A stretch of 64,000 nucleotides of DNA from Lineus longissimus (GCF_910592395.1 NC_088316.1:19842001-19906000); one strand, 5' to 3'. Positions 1 to 15,200 are shown, counted from the first letter of the stretch. The notes: generated from the letters alone by a model not told the origin. A program made the numbers and translations.

Positions 1-83
1 CAAGCTTACCAAATAGCTAGAGGTTTGTCATGGACCATTGTGTTCGATAACTGATACGTCAGGGGAAAGGGGCTACAACTTAC

Positions 84-281
84 CTGTATGGACAGAAATG
101 AGTTTTCCTGCTGGTCTGTCGCCCTTTTGAGGAAGGTTCTTGGCGTTGATCTCAAAGTAACATTTGTTAGCCTTGTCGTTCAGCTTGGCGATGGTGTGGA
201 CACACTTGCCAGGGTAGTTGATCCACTGGCCGTCGTGTGTGTAGAACACGTTCTTTCCCCATGCAAAACATTGGCAGGTCG
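84..281 (-). CDS. VWD domain 4, first exon (domain continues beyond the left edge)
   Basis: The exon enters in phase 1 and encodes about 66 residues: TCQCFAWGKN, then a hydrophobic stretch with INYPGKC and KCYFEI, the usual start of a von Willebrand D domain. It differs from the other three VWD first exons: the donor comes about 14 residues earlier and in phase 1 instead of phase 0, so an extra or shifted intron interrupts this unit. The GDPH motif seen in two other copies is absent here (WGKN). The remainder of the domain lies left of the window. Confidence 0.8.
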
Positions 282-3200
282 CTAAAAAAGACACTAAACG
301 TTAGAGAAAGACAGGGATGGCAATGAAACAATGATGTTGAAAGAAAAGATCTATCGACCATTTTGCTCTCCTGAAGGTATCATTTACTGCAAAGAGAGAA
401 GCTACTGCCTTTATGCATGTGCGCAGTCGATCAGAACCGGCGCTTTGCAAGACCTCGTTCACTTATTCAACCGTGCATGATAGTTGCTACACTTGGGCAC
501 ATCTTCTAATACATTTCATCCTCTAAACACTTTAAAGAATGCCTTGATTGAAGCATTGGGACTATCATCAAACTGGTACACATAATCTTACGTGTTTCTG
601 TTGGTTCGCATTTCTGTGTATTTACATTCCATCTTTCGTTACTCTTGCACTCTGTAACAAAAAACAAATTTTAATGGCATCTACATCGATAGATATCAAT
701 ATACACTTATCATTCTGATTCAATTGATAAATCTTTAGCAGTTTAAAACTGACAGAAACCGAGTCAATATAACGCAAACCAGAAATTACTACATAGGTCT
801 ACTTACTTGGAATACACTTATTATCTACCAGCTTCTTGTCTGATTCACAACCTTTGGACAGAAATGGATTATAGTTAGTTTAAACAAACGCGGTAAAGGA
901 CTTGAGAAAATAATCATGATTATAAACGTAACATCAAGAAACACTTATATGTCAGGGTATTGATCAACCCACTCAAAATGATTCGCGCGTGATTTGTTGA
1001 TAAATCTTATGTTACTTATGTGATTTCGATGGTGAATTCTTACAATCAGCTGACCTTGCTGATGGCTGGTGATTAGGGTGAAACACTTTAAACATATCCG
1101 CTCCAGTCAATGTATGTAACGGGTATACAAGTACAAAGGGTATACAAGTACAAAGGGTATACAAGTACAAAGGGTATACAAGTACAAAGGGTATACAAGT
1201 ACAAAGGGTATACAAGTACAAAGGGTATACAAGTACAAAGGGTACACAAGTACAAAGCCTTGAATTCACTTACGCTTCTCGCACTTTGTCTTGACTTGGT
1301 TCCACACCTGCTTTGGATCGGTGCAACCTGTGTTTTAGAAAAAGACATATTAAAGTAGAGGTATCCAATGCTGCCATTGCCATTTGGTCAGGAGCAGGCT
1401 TGCTGTGCATTGTTCATTCCGAGAAATCTCGTTTTGAAATGTCCGAGTTTAGGGAATATGGGGACTCCATTAAACGCTCCCAAAAAAATCGTAACAGAAA
1501 TAAGTAACTACATACAATCATTTGCCGGATTTATTTGATACCCTTTTTTGCTTGCGGCAATACCTACGATTTTTGCATTTTCCAGTGGGCACATCATACA
1601 CTTGGTCAGGTGTGCATTCTGAAATCAGAGTAATCAGCATTTATTCGAGACTAACACTATAATGTACATGCCTTTCATGATGATGAGAAGGAGAATACAG
1701 TCACTTTTGAAGATCTCATTCTCAAAGTTATATAACTGTCAGCAGTTTCTCCTTTGCACTTAGTTTGAAATCAATGACAGAATGAAAGCGAGGCAACAAG
1801 AAGTTCGTCTCTTTACGAAAAGGAACAGAACCAAATACTGAATTGTCGGACCAGTTCAGTGACGATAAGATTTTCACTTACTGTCAACACATTCCTCTCC
1901 AACGAATAACTTGTCAACAGCACATCCTATAAAACATGAAAGGTAAATATGATGATTCTATAACCAGATGGTCATGCATGGCAAAAGTGGCTATAATAAG
2001 TCGCTATCAGGCAAGAAAATCGACCATTTTTACGTTCACTTCACGAAATACATTTATTTTGGAGCGGCCATTGTGCAGCCCCATTTCATGTTGGAATTTA
2101 TTTTGATACCAACGGGAACCAGACATGCTTGAAACAGTTACACTTACGGAGCTTGCACTTCTTCTCTCCTTCATTCCAAATGCTCTGAGGGTCAGTACAT
2201 CCTGTAATTTATAGATGATAGAAGAAACAAGAGCTGGGGGGGGGGGGGGATATATTTAGTAGGTTGAGGTGAACATGACACAGTTTTGCTTTTTTTGGTC
2301 TTTTGTCACAGAAAAGTAGAATTTAGTTTTTGCATCTTCAAAGTCATGAGTATTTCTATTGCGGGAGGAATTAAATGATGGTGAGATCAGTGTTACTCTT
2401 TCAGCAGGGTATAGTATATCATGATAATGTTTTTCTGATACAATGTTTTTAAATACTACTCACTCTGGTCGCACTTCTCCGTAACTTTGTTCCATTTCGT
2501 TGCGACATCTCCACACACTGGTGACGAAAAAAGAGGCAAAACGTGAAATTTCATCAATCAAATCTTTGACGCAAAACAAACTTCATTGTGCGGAACAGAT
2601 GAAATTCAATTAGTTTTAGATATTTTCGTAGAGTCTACACGAATGAGCACATGTATAACAAGCTCTCTGTACTCTAGTCACTGGTCATTCTGCACCAGAG
2701 CGCAGTACCAAAATAATGCTGCTTGACAAAAAAGGCCAGTGTTCCCAGCTTGACAGAACAATTATGCACACTTAGGTAACGAAATACAGAGTACTTACAT
2801 TTAATACACTTGCCATTTTCAAGTTTTTCATCCTCTTTGCATACTGAATGGATAACAGAATACGTTAAGCTCAGAGAAGAATGATTTACTAAGCAGTAAA
2901 CATTTCGATCAAAAGGAAGATATTCGTTTTCTTGACTTACAGGTGAAGCTCAGCTTCATGCCAATTTATCATGGTTATGCCAGCTCAGCCCAAGTCTCTC
3001 CTACTCTTTAGGAGTAATCACAGACAAGTGACGGATCACCGAGGTTTCAACTTTCACAAACTGATATGGTCATCTCCCAACTGCGGCAAGAAAATACCCT
3101 AATTTCATGAAAATTGGTCACAATACGGTACTCACCAACAAGAGGTACACACTTCTGTAACTTAGGATCCCACTTCTCTTTGCCTTCGATGCACGACAGT

Positions 3201-6200
3201 TCCGGACCTAAACATAATAACATAAACGTCAACTAACTGATTCGTAATTGTTCGGCAAAATCAAGACTCGTGAAAGAACAACTTTAGATCGTCTATGTGC
3301 ATCTCACGAAACGGGACGACCTTCGTGGCGTCTGCTGGCGAGTTAATAGTAGTCACGAGGGGATATATCAAGTTCGTTTCGACAGGTGAGGTGTCAATCA
3401 TAACGGCTCCCATACTTGCTGCACTTACGTTTCTCGCATTTGAATCCATCTCCTTGGTATCCTTTCTTGCAGCCACAGGTATATATCCCTTTGTCTCCAG
3501 GTCTGCATTCAGCATCCTGGCCACAAGGTTTAAGCTCACTGGACCCTAGCTTGGCGACTGATCCTACTTTGATACACTTGTAGAGTGTCGTGCAGTCGGA
3601 GCTTATGCGCTCATCACCAATCTGATAGGAAAAAGAAACGTTCACAATATCAGCGTATGCAGTTCAATGAAAAGCCCCACAACATGCTCTGGTCTCTGCG
3701 ATCCTGATGAGATTACGTCATACCGAAAAAGAGAAGAAGAAAAGACCGTATAGTTTTTTCCTCATAAGAGTAGCAATATAAGCAGAAGTACTTATCAAAT
3801 GGTTGATGGTAACATTGTCTTAGACGGCGAGGGGGTGGGGCGGGGGCGATTTCTTCGTTTATGCACCTGCGGCTTAGCAGTTAGACACGATCTGACTCAG
3901 TGGGGTTCTACTCATTACCCACCGTGTAATAGTTTTTGTCTGCATCCCAACAGCCACATGACCGCTCGGGGACACACGAATCACCATCTCGGATGAAGCC
4001 TTTATTACACTTGCAGCCTTCCATCAACTCATCCTCACAGAAGATTGGTTCGGGCTTGATACACGTCGGTTGGCATGGACGCATCTTGGACTCATATACG
4101 CTGTTAGCAGGGCACTTCATTGCTGGAAAATGACATTGATATTAATCGTATATTAACAGTAAAAAGAGAACAAGGCAGAGACCATTCGATAATGAAGTGA
4201 AAACTGTGATGACAGTTTTAACGTCTACATACTTGTTTTAAGGATGTCCGGAAAGGTCTCATCAATACAATGGGCTCACATCAGAGCCACTGCCCCAACA
4301 CTAGAATCACACAACACGAGTCAATGGATGCTGGCGCTGACCAAACACAAGATCCCCAAGATCGAAGAGCCAATTTACTCGGGTTGAAACCAGACGCTCT
4401 TGGCATTTACCAGATCCTAGAGCCAATGGACCCACTCCAGATGCACTGGAACAACGCCAGCACCACTGGCTCCACACCGAAGCCAAATGGTTCTTGATTT
4501 ACGAACTTCTTCGACCAGTTGCCTTAGGCATAGCGTGACCTCAGGAATATTCCCCAATCAAATTGAGGATTACAAGGCTAGAACTTCATTGGTTCCATTT
4601 TGATATTCAACAAGCAATCGGAAGGCCATTATTGTAGATTTGAAGCCAAAGCATCTTTTTGTAAAGCAGAATGAGTCAAACTTACGACAGAATGTGGTTG
4701 TTCTCCAAACCTTCGAAGGTTGGTAACCATTCAGCTGACATTCGCTGGCGAATTCTCCCACATCAGCGCATATCACTTCTTTCATGGACTCGGCTTTGTC
4801 CACAAAAGCGCAAACATCCATCTGGCAAGCAGCATAGGCTGACTTCCAATCTACCTTTCCGCTCTTGATGCACTCTGCGAATGGTCCAGTGGTTGACTTG
4901 ATGTAACCGCAGTACGTGTCTGATGCAATGAGGGCATTGTTCTTATCCGAACATTTGATGACTGGTTCCTCGCTCTTCTTACAGCTAAAGTATTAACACT
5001 ATTAAATTCGACTTCTATTTGGAATGAATACAAAACTCTGATGTATGGTAAGACTTCCAACGTCATCCTACCTCTCTGCACGAAGTGTTCGAAAGGATAT
5101 AATGAATTAGCTGTCCCCCACCTGTCTTATTTGAATGTGACGGTACTCATGACCGCAAGTAAAGGCTATCTGTTCGTATTCAACAAAGGGCGAATACTAT
5201 TCTAAACCTTTCGATGTATTTCTGACCGTTGGTTGAACATTGCAGGATACGGATTCAGATAGGACATAGTATGGTTTGTGATACATGTTATCAAGTAGGT
5301 AAAAAGCCTACTTGATGTTATCAAGCATAGACCTTATTATTTTCAAGGTATACAACCGATTTCTCTTGTTTTATTCGATCATATTTCAAGCGTCTTGCGT
5401 ACACACTTACTTATGTGATGGCACATCAGAGTCATCTGGAACCTGATAATCATTGAAGCTAGTCGAGGTGTCAGCCGTTCCATCGCAGTCCCCACACATT
5501 CCAGTAAGCTTTCCAGCACCTCCATACTGCCAGTGGCCGAGAGATGTCACAATACTTCCCCATGGACCACCGAATGACAAAGTGAAGGAACAGGTTGGCA
5601 CTGATATCTTAAAGTTGTTGGTTCCACATTTTGAGACACTAAGTGTATGTCCGCCTTCGAGTTCGAGGTTAAAGGGCATTTTTTTGGCGAGGCCACTGAC
5701 CTGCAGAACAAAGTTGTGGTGACTTGCTAGAGAGTAATGCCATATCCGATATATCTGGCTACCATAAGTTGTGAGATTAGTCGATGGGTGTATCGCAAGT
5801 TATGTTTGGCAAAAATAACATAACACTTCAGTATATTAAATGAACAATGCTTTTTTGATTCTGCCTACCACATGCACATAACGCGAAAAAAGACCAATAA
5901 GAAATAAGGCCGGGTCTATTTGGCAAGCCGCTCGCCGAACAGGCATCTTTTTTTTGTCCTGTTTGGAGAGCCGCTTGCCAAACAGCACTAAAAAGCCACC
6001 CTGTTCGGCCAGCCGGGCTTGCAAAGCAGGTAAAAAATCTACCCTGTTTGGCGAGCTGGAGACTTTACTTTAATATTAATGAGTTCGGCTCTCCATTCAG
6101 GACAAGAAAAAGTCGCTGTTTGGTAAGCCGGGCTTGCCAAATAGTCACTTCCAAGAAATTAATGAGATGTAAACGCTCTTGGATCCAAACATCTTATTAG

Positions 6201-9200
6201 AGTGTGCAGATCGAGATTCTGTCTTGATGAAAGAACAATGAACCACCACACCAATATGACAGTTCTAGCAATTTATCAAACAGCTCAAATTCATCAAAAA
6301 GGTGGAGCATATACTAGTATATGAGAACGTACCCTACTCCATCCGTTCTTGTGAAGTCTGACAACGAAACCTCCCATCTTCAGGTCCATCATCCTACCGA
6401 AAGACACCCTTGTATTACCTCTATGTTCATTCTTCACCTCAATCGAGAAGGAACACGCGTCGTCAGAGTTGGTCGTCTTGGAGAAGACGTATTTACAGAC
6501 ACCCATGAAGTTGATCATTCTCTTAAAATCGTCGTAACGATGGTAATGGGGATCTCCCCAAGCCTTGCAGGTGCAGATTTCTAGTGGATAAAACAGACGG
6601 AGAGCTACACTTAGTATACATCAAACATCAATAATCTACATGCATCAATTTGTGCTGAGGAGACACTCAACTTCGCTACATAGTTTGGAATCAAATGAGT
6701 CTAAACACGCCTGATATACAATTTGACTAAACGTTATCATGCACCGATAATTGAATACATGTAGTTTGGATGAACAACTTTCAAGAGCAACACTTTGAGA
6801 ACCAAGATAAAGTTTTAACGCGTTGTATCATTTCTACAGAGGCATTTTTATCACCAATCAATTAGTTCGTTATTGGTTATCCAAACTCAATTCCAAAGAC
6901 GGACTTACTTTCTGTACATCTCCTTAACCTGATATCCCATGATTTCGGTGGAGTACAACCTGAAGTGAAGGAAAACAAGAAAATGTGTATTTAGCCTCGA
7001 GGATTAGAACGAACACCTCTTGATGAGTGATCGAAATTAGAATGTCATGTAACATCTCCAAGCAAAGCTGAATGTAGATAGACAGTAGTGACTACGTGGC
7101 TTCGGTAATGTTAACAACTGCTTGCCTTGAACCAGACTTTTCCCTTCAGTGTTTTGTCTATTCTATCATCGTCTCTGAACAGCGTACAGGCTACACTACA
7201 TCTGACAAACTATTTAATGTATCAACAAATCATTTGATGTACGAGCACTTTTTCAGATTGAACATCTTGGATTCCATAGTTTGAAATTTGATGCATTGGG
7301 AATCAAATTAAGGCTTCGGTGTATCATATCTTTTTGGAAGTGACTACTTGGCAAGCCCGGCTTACCAAACAGCGACTTTTTCTTGTCCTGAATGGAGAGC
7401 CGAACTCATTAACATTAAAGTAAAGTCTCCAGCTCGCCAAACAGGGTAGATTTTTTACCTGTTTGGCAAGCCCGGCTGGCCGAACAGGGTGGCTTTTTAG
7501 TGCTGTTTGGCAAGCGGCTCTCCAAACAGGACAAAAAAAAGATGCCTGTTCGGCGAGCGGCTTGCCAAATAGACCCGGCCTATCTTTTTACATTCAATGC
7601 CCTCCAATATAATGAACGTTACTTACGAGCAACACAGCCTTCATTCTCCCACTTGTCAACAGGTTTACACCCTGAAGTAAAATTTGAACGGAATAAATTC
7701 TAAACTCGGGCTTTTCAAAATATATCCCCAAAAGGATATATGAACTTTATTGATATATGATTATTCGTTAATCAGGTCGGAGTATACATTCTAACATTAA
7801 AACCTAACCACCGTCACATTCACAATCACGAATATCTTAATGGCTGCCACCAACGGCCCTTGGATTTCGAGGCCAAGGACCACGGCACTAGTATCTCCCA
7901 GGCTTCATCATCAGTAATCGTAATCATGCGTTTGTTATTATACAGTTATTGAGATAAGACATACATACTGTCTACACATCGGTTGGTCGGGATGTTCCAT
8001 AACTGAGACTCGGTGCACCCTAGAGAAAAAGGTAAAGCATTAAACGACAACTGATGGTTACGAAACTTCATTCAGCTTAGAATGGATTCTATTTTGAATC
8101 CACCTAGTGTTTGCGTATTAGTCGAGCTGACTTAAGAGGATGAACTACAGAAAGACAGATAGATTTAAAATGATAAATGCTATGTTATAAGCTAATCCTG
8201 TGATGTCTCATACTCACTCGATTTGCAGATCTTCTTGCTGTTATCCCAGATATCCTCTGGTGGGCAGCGGTTGACACATTCATCCCCTGTCCATCTCTGT
8301 GCAACATTTCTGCATTCTTGAAGAAAAAGGAAATTAATTACTGGCAGTGAAAAACCTCTTCTTCTCCCAAGTTAATGTTTGCTCCTTCAACAGACAAACG
8401 CTTGAAACAGGTAAACTTAAGTGCGCCCTTTCGGTCGTGTGGATGGAGATGCGTTTGCAATATCGTTTATGAAGCAAAATGAAACCAGTTTAAGAAGACA
8501 CGCAAAGGGATGGCATATTTGGCAAAATTGGCCATTGTACGGATAAACAAAATGACTTTCTGATAGCAAAAGACTTACTCGATGTACAATATTGACCAGA
8601 TCCAGTGAATCCATAGTTGCAGACACAGACATGGACACCCTCTTTTGTTTGACATGTCGCCTCAGCATGGCAACGGGTAACACTCACCACCACCATCTTG
8701 CCGTTGGTTCGACACTGTTTGATGGTACTACAGTCTGCAGAACTCTGTTTCTCATAAAGCTGCAATGACGAGAACAAGTGATAGACGTTCGATGACCATC
8801 GAATCGAGGAGTTAGATTTTTTTTCATGTTTGTATTAGTCGCATAGGAGACTGCTTTGGCTGTGGCTGTTCGTCTTGGTAGCGGTTTCTGGTTCGGAAGA
8901 CACAACCTCGACAAACTACCATCCACGGCTAAGGTGCACGATCTTTCTGGACATGTTTTAGAACAGGGTCTTCCTCAAACCAGATACCCAGCGCCGTTTA
9001 TGGAGCACCTGCTCGGATTTCTATCAGTATAGCAGCCGTAGTCAAAATGCTTACGTTTACATGGCTGCCATCAGGGAGGTAACAACCACAGTGGTTTGGA
9101 TGTACACACTTCGTTCCCAGACGAAAGTAGCCGCCCCGACAAATGCATCCTTCCTCGGGTTCTACCTTACAGGGATTAACAGGCTTCCTGCTCTTACAGT

Positions 9201-12200
9201 CAGACTCACAACCAGGGTACGTCTTGCCGGAGAACACCTCTCCTTGTTCACACTTCAGGGCTGAAAATTACACAATTTACGTTGAGCAAAGTATGGGTAC
9301 GACCATTGAAGAGTCGACCGCTTGAGTTGAGGTGTATTGTTCATTAGCACTGCAATAACCAGTTGATAGGCCTCAAAGACATCAATAGCTACAACCAAGG
9401 CTAGTTGATATACTTGCTACAACTCACGAGCACATGTCCGTTGTTGGAATACCATAGCGTTTTAACATGAACTTCCGCAAACTGAACACCAGGCAGGCAC
9501 TATAAGAAGGCTTGGTAGATTTCTGTTCTACCTCATCATTTGTACTACTACGCAGCTACTACAATGTTCGATGCAATATGGAGAAAATCACCAACCGTAC
9601 TTGCTTAAAACGATGTGGATTTGTTCTCTAGGGCAAATTGAGTGCTCAATCAACTTACGGCAGAAAGTCACGCTCCTCCAGTTTGATCCGAATCCCTGTT
9701 TGGTACATTCTCCAGCAAATGCAGCAATGTTAGCACAAACCACTTCTTTCGTCCTTATCGCCCAATCTTTAGCACGCGAGTAGAAACAGACATCATATGA
9801 GCAGTCATCGAAGTAAGCCTTTGTATCAAGTTCCCCGCTAGCGATACAATCCTTGAAAGGACCATTCTTATTAACGATCTTGCCGCAGTATGCATCCGTT
9901 TTTACCTTGGCGGCCCAGCTGACAGTGCAGTCTCCCTTTACATCAGTTGATTTGCATGTACTAAATCATACAAAAATAATGATAATCAATAAAGGGAGTT
10001 TCATATAATGTACAAGCGTCAGCAATCTAAAGGTAACCCTCGAGAATGGAAAATGCCACCCCGAAGTAAGGGCCAGGAGGGGGTTAGATGAAGAACGGCT
10101 GTCGACGCCTTCTGATTACAGGGGTCAAGTTCAATAGAAATGAGCTCTTACATCATCGTTGTTGTTATTTGAGAGACTGGCCTTCACAGAGTTGTCACGA
10201 TTAAGGGCAGTACAACGATCTTTGGGCTAACATACGCAAGCAGGGAAACGAGTCGGTGACATTGAGCACCACTGTACAGTTAACATCATACGTACGCCTG
10301 TGGGTGCATGCCACTGTCATCAGGCACTGAGAAACTGGTCCAGAAATTCTTATCTGAGCTGCCCTCTTTCGGTAAGAAGTCGTCAGTATGGTCACCATTA
10401 CAGGTTCCACACAATCCCTCGACCTTTGAACCGACGGCGCCATTGATGTAAACCTGGAGCCAGTAGCTCCAGAAATGGACCATGATGCCGCAGAATCCAG
10501 CCGAAACTGTGTATCCATCCAATTTCCTCGTGATTGTGATGGTTCCTCCCTTGGTTTGTACTGAGAGTGGGACATTACTAGCCTCGTTGACGCCATTAAC
10601 CTGAAAGTCGAGTAAAATTCTGCAGAGAACTGCCTTCTCCAAGCCGCGACTAAGGCACACAATAAGGGTTACATCTTTCAGTACGCCATTATGCGCCGGT
10701 GCAACACACGATTACAACTCCCCAGAACTGCTCTGTCTAGAAATGTCATGAGACTTGAGACTCAGCACCAACAGTGTACTTTGTACCAGTTAGCCAAGGT
10801 CCAAACCAGCTGCAAACACAAGGCCGAACACAACATAATATCTTGTCCTTGTTCTTGTTCTTTGGACCTATATTTCTAACATGTTTGTTGATAATCTGAA
10901 CGGCGCCCCGCTCAACTGGTACAAAGTTAAGTATGATATCATCTACTGCAAACGACATAAAAATGCAGAAGAGTCATATCATAAACCATCACAAGTAAAG
11001 ACCGCGAAATACTACATACCTGCAGGATACCTTTGTATTGAATACGAATCTTGATATCTTGAATCTGTACGTCAACCAACCTGACAAGAGTGGCGCCACT
11101 TCCAACATTCTTCTCCGAAACATCGAAGTAGCACGTATTATTTTTGTACTTGTCCTTGATCTTGGTGAAGGTGTACTTGCAATGACCTTGGTAGTTAAAT
11201 CGTTTTCCATCGAAGTTAGTGTAGTGAGGATCGCCAATTCCACTGCAAGTGCAGGTCTCTGCAATGAAGGACAGATTTATGCAGCGGTTTATGAAAGAAT
11301 AGAACCCTCCGTCAGGTATCCTATGTATTCCTCCAGCTCCGAGAATGCCAGTGGAAATTCCCGCATTGAACAACTTCAGTAAGATTTGGACATACATGTA
11401 GGCCTACTTTTGCTTCATGACTGAAGTCAAAGTGCAGATATCCTGATCTAACTAATGATTGTTGGATGGAGACCTTGCTGAAGATATGTCTGTAATATCT
11501 TGCTCAGATATTTATTGAGAGTTGCACGTCTAGGAAAGATTGATGATAATCGTGTTTGAAACAACTAATGTGCACTTGTGCTCAAAATCAGGACTGTAGC
11601 ACACACTACATGTATCTTCTTCATTATTACTTATACGAGTCATCATTCCTCGTAAGCATTTGCATCAAAAATATCTCCAGAACTAGACCGTACTCAGTGA
11701 AGAATACCTACTGTGTACACAGGATTGGAATTCAACGCTCCATTTCAATGATCCCGAGCAGCCTGCAAGGAAGACAAAATGTACATCAGTTTGGGTCAGC
11801 ATGTCTTTAATTCCATTCAATTCACGGCATTTGAAAATTTAAATAAGAACTGATTTCCCTACAGCGGGAAACCAGCCCGGTTTGCCATTTCAGCAAATAT
11901 TGAATACAAAAAAAACCCAACTCGGGTGGAAAACGGCCCCGGTTTTAAACGAAACCGCACTTGTAGTTGAATCGGTCCTCAAAAGTTAGGTCACCAGCAG
12001 CACAACGTTCTTGTGTAAACATCGATGAACAGTATATTTATACTCACGTGCAGTGCATTTTGAGCCTTCCCACTTATAAGCTGGTCTGCACCCTGAAATG
12101 TTAAGTAGGGTTCCAGTTATTACTTTAACTAACAGAAGCTAGACACCAGAAATTTATTTCTCATCACCAAGAATTACAAAATGGTGAACTATTCACCACC

Positions 12201-15200
12201 TCATGACTGGATTTTCAATCATGTAACTGCGAGATATTCGTCAGGAAAGAAGTCGGGAGAAGAAGGAGCATTCTGGGTCGACACAGATTACAGTTGTAGA
12301 GTTGTAGAACCATCTCAAGCTATGAGCAGACAATACTAACACTCCAATAGGTAGACTGAGGTATGATGATGATGATGAAACTACACATATACAAAGCGGT
12401 TGAATGCTTCTGTGCAATTGATCGTTTTGCCGTTTTGCTTGCTCCATTGACATATTTGTTAGGAAGTCACTGTTTGGCAAGCCCGGCTTACCAAACAGTG
12501 ACTTTTTCTTGTCCTGAATGGAGAGCCGAACTCATTAATATTAAAGTAAAGTCTCCAGCTCGCCAAACAGGGTAGATTTTTTACCTGTTTGGTAAGCCCG
12601 GCTGGCCGAACAGGGTGGCTTTTTAGTGCTCTTTGGCAAGCGGCTCTCCAAACAGGACAAAAAAAGATGCCTGTTCGGCGAGCGGCTTGCCAAATAGACC
12701 CGGCCTATTAGTTAACCCTGGCCGTAACATAACATAACATGCGATTTTATATCAGGCGCCTTTTCACCGACCCCAAGACACCAACCCCCCCAAAAGTGTT
12801 TCTAAAACAGCATTGTCTTGAGCAACCTCTTAACGAAATTATGCCATCTTTTATCGTGATAAGGGCCGAAAACTGGTTCTAAAGAAATGCCAAACTCGCA
12901 GAAAAACTTTTGCCAGTAACATACTAACTCTGTACACATTTTCTACCGTCCCATTTTTCTTGGAAGCTTGGGCATGCTGAAAAGATAAGAGAAACTGATG
13001 ATGCACGTCTTGCCAAAGCTTGTATAGAATAATCACTCACCTTTACTACATGTTTTTTGAACATTTGGTTCCAGAATGATCTGTGAAATGTCTTTGAAGC
13101 GAATGTTTATAATGAACTTCGTATCAATTAAAACTGACAGGAAAATGGCCGCACGACTTGAATGGAATATTTATTTTTTCAAAGAAGAATGTTTTCAAAA
13201 AAACAGGACACTTACGATCGGTGCAAATTTCCTTGCCAGTGTCCCACAACAAGCCGCCACTGCATCCTGTAAAGAAAGAACTGCATGACTAAAGGTATCA
13301 GGTAAATGAAATCTTACTCCAGCTAACCTGGACAATCATTCCTCAAAACGTATTTTAGTCAATATCTTACTAAAACGTAGTAAAGGGTTAATGTGCAAAG
13401 CTCAATTTATCTTTTTCCCGTTCACGCTTATCATAATTGACATTTCGTCAGGGTTTGTCAGAGGATCATATTCTAAATGTCAGCGAGGTATGTTATCCCT
13501 TGCAATTCCGAGAAGTCGATATGAAACACTTGACTTACGGTTGACACAGATTTTACCATCCCAGCCTTGCTGCCGATTTGTACAAACTGAAGAGAAATGC
13601 ACGTGTAGTTGTGGATAACTGACTGTACAGAAAGAGTATTTCATCCATTAGATATAACTGTTGAGCTGTGAAGGGTAAAATAGCTACTAAAACAGGAACT
13701 GAAACCCACGCTTTACAAATATGAACTTCTTCAAATCACAACTGACCTATTCACTTAGGACTGCACCATCATGAAGGTTTGGAGGTTCCATCCACTCAAG
13801 CGCCCCAGGGTATATAAGCAGCTCAGAAGGACTTATTGAGAGGCCAATAGGGGGGTTGAGGGGCCTTCCCCCCAATGCACTAGCTAAAACATGTCAGAAG
13901 GACGGGGGTGGGGGGGGGGGGGGGGGGTGGGGGCTCTCCATGTCGACAGTTGTGTGAGTTCAATAGAGCTTGCACTTTACATTAGAATCTGCCAGAGTGC
14001 CAGACTATCTAGTCCGGACACCTTTCGGGGGGGGGGGACATTTTCCATTTCTTTGCCGGCTATTAATGATGATGGAGTTGAGTTAATGCTAAAGAGATAG
14101 ACGGAGAAAACTGTCTATCAAAACCAAAAAATTGGCAGAAGGAACTATAGCAGGGTCCCAACCAGGGGGTTTGGGGGGTTTCCCCCAACCTAAAGGCGCT
14201 GCGCGCTTACTAGGGCACTGCACTGATAATATTATTGTTGAGACCAAGTCAATCAAACTCCCAGTATATTAAAGATTTAATTCATAAGCTGAAATATAAG
14301 AGACAGAGTATACTTACTCAAGTTACAGCTTGCACCGGTTCCCCTGTAGCCGAAATTGCATACACATTTGTGTACTCCATTCTCTTTCATGCATTTAGCT
14401 TGCGCATGGCAGGCTGGAGATGTTCCCTCCGTTATTTTTCCGGCATTGCAGTAGATCCTCTTTGCACAGCCTTCTAGCACCTGCCAGGTACCATGCTGCA
14501 GAGATGTTGACAATATTGTAAAATAGCCAAAATCAAATCCCACACAAAATGTTTCACGAAGTGATGAAATACAACGAGAGGTATATAAAATCTCAAGTGG
14601 TGTTAGTTTTCTCTCCCGGCATGCTTCTTAAGTTGCTATTTGACTACACTCAAACTAGAACCTAATAAGACCAAGTAACACTGTGGAAAATCTGCTTCGT
14701 CTTTTGAACAAGAGTTGAACGTACCTTAAGCCTGCAGCACACTAGCCGCCAACTTCGGCGTTCACAGGCGTTTTTTTGCCGCAAGAGCCCTGAACGCCTG
14801 AAAAATCCCTAGTCTGCTACGAACGGCGTCGGCGAACGCGACTTGATGCCACTTGCCACAACTAAACGCCAAATATCTAACATGTTTGATTTTTGACGCG
14901 TGTCGCCGTGCTTGAACGCAAGAAAAAGCCAGGTTTGCTACGGATAGCCGCCAACTTTGGCGACAAGAAGCGTTCAGCTGACGCCTCACGACGCCAAATT
15001 TGGCGGCCAGTGGATCCTGGTCAGAGCCCCCAGCCCAGAATTGGCGTCCAGTAGCGTCTTTTCCGCCACTTTAGGCTGCCATTTTGAAATCATGTGACAT
15101 CAAGACGCAAGCTGATTGGCCACAACCTCGCCGCCGACGCCAAGTCAGGCGGCCATCCGTAGCACACCGGGCTTTTTCTTGCGTTCAAGCGCGGCGAACC

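Noticed and set aside
1012-1358. Open frames of about 80-86 codons on both strands
   Set aside because: They are produced by the 17-bp tandem repeat inside an intron; the peptides are simple repeats and the frames cross the mini-module exon in the wrong phase.
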